64,000 nt of DNA, from NCBI GenBank assembly GCA_963701205.1, contig OY969575.1:248001-312000 (forward strand). Direction: 5' to 3'. This stretch comes from JALZKA01 sp963701205 (GTDB lineage: Bacteria; Actinomycetota; Thermoleophilia; Solirubrobacterales; 70-9). The translations under genes were made by a program, and so were the position numbers. Positions 51,404 to 59,845 of this stretch are shown here, one piece after another (position 1 is the stretch's first letter; the number at the start of each line of letters is the position of its first letter). Below the pieces are notes generated by a model. It ran no database searches, had not been told where the DNA came from, and saw nothing but the letters and a program-made list of their open reading frames with translations.

Positions 51404-52657
51404 ATGGCGGACGTCAGACCCCTGCGGGCCCTCCACTACGACCTCGACTCGATCCCGGCGCTGCGGGACGTGGTTGCGCCGCCCTACGACGTGATCGACA
51501 CGGCCGGACGCGAAGCTCTTCTCGCCCAGTCCGCTCACAACGTCGTCGAGTTGGACCTGCCGCTGGCACCCGGCGGCGGTGACAGCTATGAGCACGCTGC
51601 CGAGTTGATGGCGAGATGGCGAGCGGAGGGCGTCCTTACGGCGGACCCGCAGGATTCGCTTTGGGCACTCGAGCAGGACTACGACGGACCTGACGGCGAA
51701 CGCCGCACCCGGCGCGGATTCCTCTGCCGGGTGCGCGCCGACGGTTACGGCCCCGGGAGCGTGCGCCCTCATGAGCGGACCCAGCCGGGCCCCAAGGAGG
51801 ACCGCCTGCGCCTGACCCGTGCGACAGGCCACAGCATGTCGCCAATCTTCGCCCTGCATGAAGGCAATGCCTGGCCGCACCTCGCACCGGCGACGGCGGC
51901 AGCGCCGTGGGGAACGGTCACCGACCCTGACGGCACGGTTAACCGAATCTGGCGGGTGACTGACCCTGACGCCCTCGCCGCCGTCACGGCGGAGCTGGCG
52001 CCATCGGAACTCCTGATCGCCGACGGCCATCACCGCTACGAGACTGCTTCCACCTACGCCGACGAGATCGGTGGCGAGGGCGCCCACCGCTTCACGCTTA
52101 TGGCGCTCGTCTCCCTGGAGGACCCGGGCCTGACGGTCTTCGGCTACCACCGCCTGCTGACGGATCTCGGCGAGGCCGGGCGACGCGAGGCGCTTGCGGG
52201 CGCGTTGGCCGCCCATTTCGAGATCGAGGAGGTGGCGATCGAACAGCTGGATCCAGCCGGGGTCGATGGCGTCGGGGTGTTTGGTTTCATCGATTCCGTC
52301 GAGCGGCGCGCGCTGCGGCTACGACTTCGCGATACGGACGCGATCGACGCCGCCCTGGAGGGCCGCTCCGAGGCGTACCGCCGACTTGACGCCGCGATTC
52401 TTGAGGAAGTTGTCCTGCGAGGCGCCCTTGGCATGAGCGCGCGGGATGTCGAAGCGAAGCGAGGGATTGCCTACACGGCAAAGCCCGAAGCGGCACTCGA
52501 TCGACTCGGCGCCGACGTTGACGCCGCCTTCCTGATGCGACCGACCCCCGTCGAGCAGGTTCGCGCGGTGGCCGCGGCGGGTGAGACGATGCCGCCGAAG
52601 TCCACCTACTTCTTTCCAAAGCTCCTGACCGGCCTGGTCTTCAACCCGCTGACCTAG
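51404..52657 (+). CDS. DUF1015 family protein
   Basis: 417 aa from the ATG at 51404 (MADVRPLRALHYDLDSI). It has the DUF1015 hallmarks: VVAPPYDVIDTAGREALLAQSAHNVV at the N-terminus, then an ADGHHRYETAS motif and a C-terminal AFLMRPTPVEQVRAVA, and MPPKSTYFFPKLLTGLVF. The family has been linked to kinase-like or serine-metabolism roles in some species, but this copy's function is not known. It heads a plus-strand run of metabolic genes. Confidence 0.9.
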   Translation: MADVRPLRALHYDLDSIPALRDVVAPPYDVIDTAGREALLAQSAHNVVELDLPLAPGGGDSYEHAAELMARWRAEGVLTADPQDSLWALEQDYDGPDGERRTRRGFLCRVRADGYGPGSVRPHERTQPGPKEDRLRLTRATGHSMSPIFALHEGNAWPHLAPATAAAPWGTVTDPDGTVNRIWRVTDPDALAAVTAELAPSELLIADGHHRYETASTYADEIGGEGAHRFTLMALVSLEDPGLTVFGYHRLLTDLGEAGRREALAGALAAHFEIEEVAIEQLDPAGVDGVGVFGFIDSVERRALRLRLRDTDAIDAALEGRSEAYRRLDAAILEEVVLRGALGMSARDVEAKRGIAYTAKPEAALDRLGADVDAAFLMRPTPVEQVRAVAAAGETMPPKSTYFFPKLLTGLVFNPLT

Positions 52658-52677
52658 CGGCGGCCAAACGGGCGCTG

Positions 52678-52683
52678 TAGCCT
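52678..52683 (+). promoter_or_regulatory. -10 box of the adenosyltransferase gene (leaderless type)
   Basis: TAGCCT ends 8 nt before the ATG at 52692, in the 34-bp gap after the DUF1015 gene. Confidence 0.45.
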
Positions 52684-52691
52684 CGCAGCAG

Positions 52692-53249
52692 ATGGTCAAG
52701 ATTTACACCCGCAAGGGAGACGACGGATCAACCTCGCTTTGGTACGGAGGCCGGGTGGCCAAGAACGACGGCCGGACCGACGCGTACGGAACTCTTGACG
52801 AAGCCAATGCGCACCTCGGCGTCGCCCGATCGCTTTGCGAGGACGCGGAACTCCAAGCCGACATCGTTCGGATCCAAGCCGAGCTTTTCGTCGCCGGCGC
52901 CGAACTCGCGACGGCTCCGGAGGCGGCAACGCGACTCGAAGATGGCATCAGCCGTGTGACGCCGGCGATGACCGCTGGGCTCGAACCGCTGATCGACAAG
53001 TACATGGACCGGGTTGACCTGCCGCCCAAGTTTGTCCTGCCGGGGGGGACAACGCTCTCGGCGGAGCTCGACGTCGCCCGCACGGTGATCAGACGGGCGG
53101 AACGCCGGGTCGTAAGCCTGGACCAGGCCGGCGAGTTGGCATCAGGCGAGGTCATCAAGTTCTTGAACCGCGCCTCCGATCTCGTCTTTGCGATGGCCCG
53201 CTATGCCGACGTTGGCGAGCCCGAGCTGTTCGAAGGACGGGGCGCATAG
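52692..53249 (+). CDS. Cob(I)alamin adenosyltransferase, PduO/MMAB type
   Basis: 185 aa. Transfers adenosine from ATP to cobalamin to make coenzyme B12. The N-terminus has KIYTRKGDDGSTSLWYGGRV, then VAKNDGRTDAYGTLDEANAHLG, and the C-terminal helix carries LDVARTVIRRAERRVV and ARYADVGEPELF. The presence of this enzyme predicts a B12-dependent mutase or reductase elsewhere. It is followed 2 bp later by the OsmC gene. Confidence 0.94.
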   Translation: MVKIYTRKGDDGSTSLWYGGRVAKNDGRTDAYGTLDEANAHLGVARSLCEDAELQADIVRIQAELFVAGAELATAPEAATRLEDGISRVTPAMTAGLEPLIDKYMDRVDLPPKFVLPGGTTLSAELDVARTVIRRAERRVVSLDQAGELASGEVIKFLNRASDLVFAMARYADVGEPELFEGRGA

Positions 53250-53251
53250 CG

Positions 53252-53629
53252 ATGGTCAAGGTCGTCGCCAGACGCCGGAACGGGTTCACCCACGACGTCG
53301 AAATTGAGGGCGGCCACACGGTCGTGATCGACGAGCCAGCAGCGGCCGGCGGCAACGACGAAGGTCCCTCGCCGGTTCGCCTCCTGGGAGCGAGCCTCGC
53401 GGCGTGTACGGCGATCACGATGGAGATGTACGCCGAACGGAAGGGCTGGGATCTGGGCGAGGTCGACGTCGAGGTGGAGATCGAGTACGACGGCCCGGCG
53501 CCGGCGGCGTTCACGGTGCGGCTGGGCCTGCCCGACGGACTCGACGAGGAGCAGCGACGGCGTCTGTTGGTGATCGCGGGCAAGTGTCCGGTCCACAAGG
53601 CGCTCAGCGTCCCCGTAACGATCGTCTAG
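53252..53629 (+). CDS. OsmC family peroxiredoxin-like protein
   Basis: 125 aa with the two OsmC cysteines: LAACTAITMEMYAERKG (about C50) and IAGKCPVHKAL (about C113). The family reduces organic hydroperoxides. It is 3 bp before the SDR gene in the same direction. Confidence 0.92.
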   Translation: MVKVVARRRNGFTHDVEIEGGHTVVIDEPAAAGGNDEGPSPVRLLGASLAACTAITMEMYAERKGWDLGEVDVEVEIEYDGPAPAAFTVRLGLPDGLDEEQRRRLLVIAGKCPVHKALSVPVTIV

Positions 53630-53632
53630 TCG

Positions 53633-54433
53633 ATGGACCTCGGCCTGACCGACAGGGGTTGCGTTGTGACTGGCGCCGGCCGCGGGATCGGTCGCGATGT
53701 GGCCGGGCGGCTGAGCGCCGAAGGCGCCGGAGTCGTGCTCGTTGCCCGTACCGAATCCGAGCTGGACGGGGCCGTGGCTGAGATCAAGGCCGCCGGCGGC
53801 AACGCCGTCGGTCTGGCGCTGGACGTAACGGATGCCGACGCAGCCGACCGCATGATCAAAGTCGCCGAGGAAGCCTTTGGCGCGCTCGACGTGATTGTCA
53901 ACAACGCCGGGGAGTCCAAGTGGCGGGGGCTTGAAGACGTACCTGACAGCGATTGGCAGGCGGCGTGGGATTTGAACGTGATGGCCCCAATGCGGCTGAT
54001 GCGTGCCGCGGTTCCGGCAATGCGGAACCGCGGCTGGGGACGAATCGTCAACGTGGCATCAACGGCGGGCAAGCGGCCATCGGCGATGATGCCCGAGTAC
54101 TCCGTAGCGAAGGCTGCGGAGCTTTCGCTCTCGCGTCTTTTCGCCGACCTCGCCGCGGCCGACGGCGTCCTCGTCAACGCAGTCTGCCCCGGTCCCACCG
54201 CATCCGAGATGTGGATGGCACCAGGCGGCCTGCTCGATCAATCACAGGCGGCCTCGAGCGCAACGAGCCGGGAGGCGGCGCTGCAGGACGCCGGGTCCAA
54301 GCGCCCGATCGGGCGCTTGGCTGAACCAACCGAGATCGCCGCTGTCATCACGTTTCTCTGCTCGGAGCAAGCCTCCTACGTCGCCGGCTCAGCCTGGAGC
54401 GTGGACGGCGGTACCGTGCAGGTGATCATCTGA
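53633..54433 (+). CDS. Short-chain dehydrogenase/reductase (FabG-like)
   Basis: 266 aa, classical SDR. The cofactor motif is TGAGRGIG, NNAG is present, and the catalytic Ser/Tyr/Lys are in NVASTAG and YSVAKAAE. The C-terminal CPGPTASEM and SVDGGTVQ are typical of 3-oxoacyl-reductase-like enzymes. The substrate is not determined. The stop (TGA) overlaps a possible CTG start of the NUDIX gene. Confidence 0.92.
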   Translation: MDLGLTDRGCVVTGAGRGIGRDVAGRLSAEGAGVVLVARTESELDGAVAEIKAAGGNAVGLALDVTDADAADRMIKVAEEAFGALDVIVNNAGESKWRGLEDVPDSDWQAAWDLNVMAPMRLMRAAVPAMRNRGWGRIVNVASTAGKRPSAMMPEYSVAKAAELSLSRLFADLAAADGVLVNAVCPGPTASEMWMAPGGLLDQSQAASSATSREAALQDAGSKRPIGRLAEPTEIAAVITFLCSEQASYVAGSAWSVDGGTVQVII

Positions 54434-54489
54434 GCGGGCCCGCGCCCGAGCTTCGATCGGCGCTGATCGGACTGGAACAAGCGGCCGCG

Positions 54490-54991
54490 ATGGACGCCTC
54501 CGGCAGCGTCGATGCCGCCGTGCTGGTCCCAATCTTCGGCTGGCCGAAGCGCCCGGGTCTGATCTTCACCGAACGCCGCCACGATTTGCGCCGACACGCA
54601 GGCGAGATCTCGTTTCCCGGCGGGCGCCGCGACTCGGGCGAGTCCTTCCTGGAGACGGCGCTGCGCGAGGCCGACGAAGAGATTGGTCTGGCGGAGTGAC
54701 CGCGTCGAGGTCGTCGGCGCGCTGCCACCGATCGGCACGTTCGTCACCAACTACAGGGTCCATCCGATCGTCGGGCTGATCAACGGCGGGCTCGACTTTG
54801 AGCCCAACCCTGCCGAGGTGGAGACGATTCTGGCCTTTGAGATCGAGCAGCTACGCCAGGGTTTTGCGATGCGGCGGCTGCTGCGCCACGGCGTCCCGAT
54901 TAGAACGCCTACATACGTAGTAGCTGAGCACCTGATCTGGGGCGCGACCGCCAGGATCCTTGGCAACCTGCTTGAACGGCTTGACCGCTGA
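54490..54991 (+). pseudogene. NUDIX hydrolase (CoA pyrophosphatase-like), split by a +1 shift
   Basis: The first frame carries the NUDIX box GGRRDSGESFLETALREADEEIGL and ends at a TGA (54697-54699) right after GLAE. The second frame continues DRVEVVGALPPIGTFVTNYRVHPIVGLI and runs to 54991, giving the second half of a NudL/CoA-diphosphatase-type protein. Skipping the T of TGA (GAG TGA C) fuses them exactly. The ATG at 54490 is the first canonical start. The frame stays open to a CTG at 54430 overlapping the SDR stop, whose product would include the helix ELRSALIGLEQAA. Confidence 0.8.
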
Positions 54992-55025
54992 CGGGTTGTG
55001 GGTGGCACCCGGCCGCTCGCACGGT

Positions 55026-55031
55026 TAGAGT
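55026..55031 (+). promoter_or_regulatory. -10 box of the Rho-N domain gene (leaderless type)
   Basis: TAGAGT ends 8 nt before the ATG at 55040. Confidence 0.4.
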
Positions 55032-55039
55032 TGCAGGCG

Positions 55040-55543
55040 ATGGCATCGGAGAAAAACCTTGACGACCTGTCCGTAGCGCAGCTGCGCGAACGCGCGGCAC
55101 GGCTTGAGATCCCTGGACGCAGCGGGATGAACAAGTCCGAGCTGGCCGCAGCGATCGCGGCTGCGGGACCGGATCCTGAGGTCGAGGTCTGGCAGACCGA
55201 TAGCGACATTCCGCAGGCCGCGGCGCAAAGCACCCGCGGGACCGGGCTCGAAGACCCGGCGGCGCGACTGGCCCGCAGCGAGCCCTCCCAAGTGGACGCG
55301 ATGGGACAGGACAAGCGCCGGACCGTAATGGGCCAGAGCTACGGCCCCAGCCTGGCCCGTCAGGCGTTCGTTTACGGCGCGTTCTTCGCCGTGGTGATTG
55401 CCCTGGGAATCGGCGCGAGGTTCGCCGTTGACGAACTTGACAAGCCCGATCCGTCGCGCACCAACACCGCCCCCTGGGCGGCTGCCGACGCAACCAACCA
55501 GCCTCCCGGGCCGATCGACTTTCCGCGCGCGATCACGCCGTAG
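55040..55543 (+). CDS. Rho-N/SAP-like domain protein with one membrane helix
   Basis: 167 aa from ATG 55040. Residues about 5-45 match the Rho termination factor N-terminal helical domain (LDDLSVAQLRERAARLEIPGR, then NKSELAAAI), a fold that binds nucleic acid or protein. A low-complexity polar part follows, then a membrane helix (about 110-130, AFVYGAFFAVVIALGIGA) and a short external proline-rich tail. Family members with this domain layout are common and mostly uncharacterised. Confidence 0.75.
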   Translation: MASEKNLDDLSVAQLRERAARLEIPGRSGMNKSELAAAIAAAGPDPEVEVWQTDSDIPQAAAQSTRGTGLEDPAARLARSEPSQVDAMGQDKRRTVMGQSYGPSLARQAFVYGAFFAVVIALGIGARFAVDELDKPDPSRTNTAPWAAADATNQPPGPIDFPRAITP

Positions 55544-55572
55544 CGAGTTCGCAGGAGCGTTGGTTCGCCGCG

Positions 55573-56058
55573 TCAGCCGGGTTTGAGCGCGCGTGCGATT
55601 GCGGCCGCAGCCGCTGCGCCCCAATCCCCCGGCGCCGCCATCACAAATGCAACGGGAATCCGCCAACGCTCAGCGGCCGCATGCACCAATGCGGCTCCGG
55701 CGGCCAAGCTTTCGGCCGGGGCGCTGCCCGCGCCGTCGTAGATAAACGCCCGCACGGGCGTATCGACAACGCGCTCCAGCATCCGCTCAAGTCGCGGGCC
55801 GTTGACCGCGGCCGCCGCATCCAACTCCCCCGCAGCGCAGCCCAGCGCCCAGACCACAACGGTCACGTCAGCCAGCAACTCGACAAGCGATCCGACCCGA
55901 TCCGGATCGCCGTGCACGGCCTCAAGCCCTTCGGCCTCGATCGCAGCCAATCCCTGGTCGGTTCGGCTGGTCCCGCGGACCTGCCAGCCATCCGCCAGAA
56001 GAATCCTGCCCAGCGCTCGCCCGCGGCATCCGCACCCGACTATGAGCGCGCGAGCCAC
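55573..56058 (-). CDS. NAD(P)-binding epimerase-like protein
   Basis: 161 aa. The N-terminal Rossmann motif GCGCRGRALGRIL and the ADVTVVVWALG strand suggest an atypical or extended SDR. It lacks the C-terminal half expected for epimerases, so it may be a shortened domain. A YDGAGSAPAESLAAGAALVHAAAE-like segment occupies the region of the active site. Function unknown. It starts 3 bp after the stop of the upstream small membrane-protein gene. Confidence 0.7.
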   Translation of the reverse strand: MARALIVGCGCRGRALGRILLADGWQVRGTSRTDQGLAAIEAEGLEAVHGDPDRVGSLVELLADVTVVVWALGCAAGELDAAAAVNGPRLERMLERVVDTPVRAFIYDGAGSAPAESLAAGAALVHAAAERWRIPVAFVMAAPGDWGAAAAAAIARALKPG

Positions 56059-56061
56059 CCG

Positions 56062-56385
56062 CTAGCTCTCGGGTTCATCCTCGATGGCAAGCGCTCGTTT
56101 TTCGGATGCCACCCGCGCCTGCTCGCGCACGGCCTCGTCCTCCATGCCCATACGCCGGGCATCGGCCGGGGTCAGCTCCGTGTCTCCCCGTCGGCGCCGG
56201 TACGCGTTTTGCGCTTCGATCATCTGTTCAAGGTCCTGGCTTTCCAGTAGAGCCTCATCGGCGTAGGAGCGGGTCGGCTTCCAATCCAGGAGATCGGCGC
56301 CGGAGCCCGGGTAGATGCGAGCCAGCAAGACGAAGATCGCGACCATCAGCGCAACGACCGCAAACGAAAAGAGGACAAACCCCAT
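56062..56385 (-). CDS. Small membrane-anchored protein
   Basis: 107 aa: an N-terminal membrane helix (about 2-22) followed by a charged helical domain (about 40-105, e.g. SQDLEQMIEAQNAYRRRRGD and MEDEAVREQARVASEK). Not recognised. TAGGCT 6 nt upstream suggests a leaderless mRNA. Confidence 0.65.
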   Translation of the reverse strand: MGFVLFSFAVVALMVAIFVLLARIYPGSGADLLDWKPTRSYADEALLESQDLEQMIEAQNAYRRRRGDTELTPADARRMGMEDEAVREQARVASEKRALAIEDEPES

Positions 56386-56391
56386 GGCTTC

Positions 56392-56397
56392 AGCCTA
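56392..56397 (-). promoter_or_regulatory. -10 box of the small membrane-protein gene (leaderless type)
   Basis: TAGGCT on the minus strand ends 6 nt before the ATG at 56385. Confidence 0.45.
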
Positions 56398-56456
56398 CGT
56401 GAGCCATGTCCGGGCGTGAGGCCTACCGGTGGCGGCGAGATGCGATGATCGCCGCC

Positions 56457-57656
56457 ATGCCCGACGCTTTGATTATCGATGCCGTTCGGACGCCGATCGG
56501 TCGCTACGGCGGCGCCCTGGCCGGAATTCGACCGGACGACCTTGGCGCCCACGCCATTGCGACCGTCGTACGTCGCTCCGGAATCGCCGCCGCGGAAATC
56601 GAAGACATTTTCTGGGGCGCGGCCAATCAGTCGGGTGAAGACAATCGCAATGCAGCGCGAATGTGCAGCCTCCTTGCCGGCCTCCCGGTCGAAGTCCCGG
56701 GCGTGACCGTGAACAGGCTGTGCGCGTCAGGGCTCGAAGCCGTAAACCAGGCAAGCCGGGCGCTCCGGGCGGGGGACGGCGATCTGTACCTCGCGGGTGG
56801 GGCAGAGTCGATGAGCCGGGCTCCCTGGGTTGCGCTGAAACCCGAGCGCGCCTTGGCCCGCGGCCCGCTCACACTCCACGACACCGCCCTCGGCTGGCGA
56901 CTCATCAACCCTGCGATGCAGTACTCCACGGAGGCGATGGGCGAGACCGCGGAGAATGTCGCGGAACGCCATGGGGTTTCGCGCGAGGACCAGGACGCGT
57001 TCGCCCTGCGCAGCCACGAACGGGCGGTCGCAGCGGCCAACGCCGGGACCTTTGCCGAGGAGATCGCCCCGATCGAGGCGCCGGGCGGCCGTGGAGATAC
57101 GGTCCTAGTGGATGCCGACGAGGGGCCGCGCGACGATTCCTCACTTGAGCGTCTCGCGCAGCTCCCGCCCGTCTTCCGCGAAGGCGGCACGGTGACCGCC
57201 GGCAACGCGTCCACGCTCAACGATGGCGCTGCATGCTTGGTTCTGGCCACGCCGGAGCGAGCGTCGAGCCTTGGCATCGATCCGCTCGGCCGCGTGGTCG
57301 CAACGGGCGCCGCTGGTGTGGATCCCGCGATCATGGGAATCGGACCCGTGCCGGCGATACACAAGGCGCTTGCCGCAGCGGACCTGACGCTGGATGAGAT
57401 TGGCCTGATCGAGATCAACGAGGCGTTTGCCGCCCAGGTACTTGCCTGCCAGCGCGAACTCGGAATCGAGGTGGATCGGCTGAACGTCAACGGCGGCGCG
57501 ATCGCGCTTGGCCACCCGCTCGGCTGTTCGGGCGCGCGCTTGGCCGGAACCTTGCTACGCGAGATGCGGCGTCAGGGCGTTCGCTACGGAATCGCAGCGC
57601 TCTGCATCGGCGTAGGCCAAGGCCTGGCGACCGTGTTCGAGAACCTCGACGCCTAA
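56457..57656 (+). CDS. Acetyl-CoA acyltransferase (thiolase)
   Basis: 399 aa from the ATG at 56457 (MPDALIIDAVRTPIGRYGGAL). The nucleophilic cysteine is in NRLCASGLEAV, the histidine in GGAIALGHPLGCSGAR and the second cysteine in ALCIGVGQG. It resembles PcaF/PaaJ thiolases (EDNRNAARMCSLLAGLPVE). With the acyl-CoA dehydrogenase, hydratase and 3-hydroxyacyl-CoA dehydrogenase 4 kb to the right it fits beta-oxidation of fatty or aromatic acids. Its stop overlaps the opposing gene by 4 bp. Confidence 0.93.
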   Translation: MPDALIIDAVRTPIGRYGGALAGIRPDDLGAHAIATVVRRSGIAAAEIEDIFWGAANQSGEDNRNAARMCSLLAGLPVEVPGVTVNRLCASGLEAVNQASRALRAGDGDLYLAGGAESMSRAPWVALKPERALARGPLTLHDTALGWRLINPAMQYSTEAMGETAENVAERHGVSREDQDAFALRSHERAVAAANAGTFAEEIAPIEAPGGRGDTVLVDADEGPRDDSSLERLAQLPPVFREGGTVTAGNASTLNDGAACLVLATPERASSLGIDPLGRVVATGAAGVDPAIMGIGPVPAIHKALAAADLTLDEIGLIEINEAFAAQVLACQRELGIEVDRLNVNGGAIALGHPLGCSGARLAGTLLREMRRQGVRYGIAALCIGVGQGLATVFENLDA

Positions 57657-58267
57657 CCGACCAACCGCATCGCATTGAGCAGCGCTTGCCCTTCGGCAAG
57701 TGCCGCACCGGCGTTGGGAGCCGCGGCAAATACCTCGATCAGGTAGGCCACATCCCGCCCGCGAGCCGTTGCGACGAGAACCGCAAGCTCGTCGTCCGAT
57801 TCCGGGTTGCGCGCTCCAAGCGCGGTTGTGCGCGCCGAACGCCCGTCGAACACAGCCTGATCGGATTTGGGGCCAACTTCTACGTCGTCGTACTCGGCCT
57901 CAAGCGACGCGACGGCGTCGTCGTGAATCGTATCGGCCTCGCGAGGCAGGCCGGGTGCGGTGACGGCGACAACGACACGTTCATCCGAACTGCGAAATAC
58001 CACGGCGCCACCCTTGCGCTCGCGCGTCCAGCCGTCGGGCAACTGCACCTCAATGCCCAGATCCCGGTCGAACTCGAGCGCGCCAAGCCCAGGCGGATCG
58101 GGCACGCTGATCGGCGATTGCTGCCCATCACCGCTCCGCAAGGCAAGCGTGACCGGGATCGCCACAACCAGGCCAACCACGCCCATCAAGGCTGTCCGGC
58201 GCCGCCAGATCGATTGCGGTTGATCGCTAATCGGATGTTCTTTGCGGTTCACGCGAGTTCGCGGCAA
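57653..58267 (-). CDS. Membrane-anchored protein with DcrB/PsbP-like domain (tentative)
   Basis: 204 aa. A membrane helix (about 27-46) is followed by an external domain of about 150 residues starting FDRDLGIEVQLPDGWTRERKGG, then VVAVTAPGL and YLIEVFAA. The P-x-GW start and beta-rich pattern suit the DcrB/PsbP-like fold, but I cannot confirm the family. It lies just downstream of the LPFTG protein gene on the same strand. Confidence 0.6.
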   Translation of the reverse strand: MPRTRVNRKEHPISDQPQSIWRRRTALMGVVGLVVAIPVTLALRSGDGQQSPISVPDPPGLGALEFDRDLGIEVQLPDGWTRERKGGAVVFRSSDERVVVAVTAPGLPREADTIHDDAVASLEAEYDDVEVGPKSDQAVFDGRSARTTALGARNPESDDELAVLVATARGRDVAYLIEVFAAAPNAGAALAEGQALLNAMRLVG

Positions 58268-58303
58268 GCGGGGTCCGCTTTGCCGCGATCCCGCAATCGC
58301 TGG

Positions 58304-59662
58304 CTACTCGACCGCAGGTCGACGACGCCGATCACTCATGGCCATCATGCCCAGGCCGCCACCCATCACACCGAATCCGATCAGCGCCAGGGTGGCGAGG
58401 TCGGCTCCCGTAAACGGCAGGTTCCCGGGGCCGTCGGCCGAAGGGCCGCCAGGGCCATTCGGGCAGTCTGGGTTATCCGCGTCAGGGCACACGTCGTCCT
58501 GTGGGCAGTCCGGGTTTTCTGCGTCAGGACACTCATCGTCGGGCGGACAATCCGGGTTGCTCGCATCGGGGCACTCCGGGTCAACCGGACAATCGGGGTT
58601 GTCGGGATCGGGACAAACCGGCTCGTCGGCCTCGGGTGCGACGGCAACCGTCTCCGATGTAACGCCGTCGAGCGCCAGACTCATGCCCACGAGCTCCAGG
58701 ACACCATCCAACAGCTCAAAGCCAACGCCGCGGCGGATGTTGTACGGCGCCTCGGTCTGGGTGCCGTTGGTGTCATCGGCGTGGCAGAAGCCTGCGATCA
58801 GCAGTGGCAGGCCAAAGGCTGAGTCCTCGTTGCCGTCGCCGGAAGCCGGGCAATCGCCCAGCAGACCAAGGATCCCGGTGCCGTTCAGGTTCAAGACCTC
58901 AGACCTGGCGTCGGTCGAACCCTCTTCGCCACGACAGGCCACGGACTCCGACGACGAGTTCATCGCGCCGAGATTGACGAGGCCAAGAGCACCTAGGTTT
59001 GCAACGGACGCGCTGGAGTCGGCGCGCTGGCAGCGGTTGGTCTCCCCCATGTTCCCCTCGGACTCAACGACCCCGGTTGAAACCAGGCCGTTGCCGACGT
59101 TGGCGTTCAGCGTCGAGAAGTTGTTCGAGGTTCCGTTCCCGGTCGTGGTTGACGAGAACTCCAAAACGCCGAGACAAATCGAGGTTGGCGTGCAAAGGTC
59201 GTCAAGGATGTCGTTGATCGAGCCGAGTGGCCCGGTCGCAGTCGGGTTGTCCTCATCGGTCTCGACTTGAGCAACGTCCAGCCCAAGGACCGAGAGCAGG
59301 GTGATCTTGCCGTGGTAGTTACCCCCGGCGTCTTGCTCGCCGCGGGACTGGCCCACCACTGCGACGACCGGCTCGATCAAGCCGGTGTCAAGTTCCAGGT
59401 CAAGGACCTCACCCTGAGCGTGCGGTCCGGTGCCGTCAAGCGGCGGTTCGTCGGTCGCCCCGTCGGCCAGCGGCGCGGGCGTGGGAGCCGGCGACGCGCC
59501 GCCCCCAGCAAGGACGCCGTTGACCTGATGAACGGTCTTGTCGATCGTCGAGTTGACCCCGCCGAGGAGGTCGTCAACGAGGCCAGCGCTGGCGCTGGCG
59601 GGACCCATTGCGACCACGGCAATGAAGACCGCGACCCCGAGCAGTTGCACGCGTGTCGACAC
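58304..59662 (-). CDS. LPXTG-type cell-wall-anchored surface protein
   Basis: 452 aa from GTG 59662, which is 8 nt after GGGAGG. It has a signal peptide (to about residue 27, ending ASASA) and a large external part with many Asn/Gly/Ser residues. Four repeats of CPDxxNPDCP (about 13 residues each, cysteine-rich, about 340-395) follow. A canonical sortase signal ends the protein: LPFTG, a hydrophobic stretch and a basic tail (DRRRRPAVE). It would be covalently attached to peptidoglycan by a sortase not in the window. An upstream ATG (59692) adds ten residues. Confidence 0.85.
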   Translation of the reverse strand: MSTRVQLLGVAVFIAVVAMGPASASAGLVDDLLGGVNSTIDKTVHQVNGVLAGGGASPAPTPAPLADGATDEPPLDGTGPHAQGEVLDLELDTGLIEPVVAVVGQSRGEQDAGGNYHGKITLLSVLGLDVAQVETDEDNPTATGPLGSINDILDDLCTPTSICLGVLEFSSTTTGNGTSNNFSTLNANVGNGLVSTGVVESEGNMGETNRCQRADSSASVANLGALGLVNLGAMNSSSESVACRGEEGSTDARSEVLNLNGTGILGLLGDCPASGDGNEDSAFGLPLLIAGFCHADDTNGTQTEAPYNIRRGVGFELLDGVLELVGMSLALDGVTSETVAVAPEADEPVCPDPDNPDCPVDPECPDASNPDCPPDDECPDAENPDCPQDDVCPDADNPDCPNGPGGPSADGPGNLPFTGADLATLALIGFGVMGGGLGMMAMSDRRRRPAVE

Positions 59663-59833
59663 TTTGATGTCCTCCCGGAGCTGGTTGATCAAGTTGGCCT
59701 ACAGCGTCCGTCCTGGACATCCCCAAACGCCATCCTGGCTGGTTAGCCAAGTTTTATAGCTGATTCGCCTCCACTACGCGCCACCAGGTAAAGCGCTACC
59801 AATCTGAACGCGATCTTGCAGCTCAGGTTGCGC

Positions 59834-59839
59834 TAGCCT
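59834..59839 (+). promoter_or_regulatory. -10 box of the class IV aminotransferase gene (leaderless type)
   Basis: TAGCCT ends 6 nt before the GTG start at 59846. The rest of the 183-bp gap from 59663 shows no other clear signal. Confidence 0.45.
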
Positions 59840-59845
59840 CGCGCC

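Noticed and set aside
51245..52216. Minus-strand frame of 323 residues inside the DUF1015 gene
   Set aside because: DUF1015 motifs on the plus strand are clear; the minus frame has no motifs.
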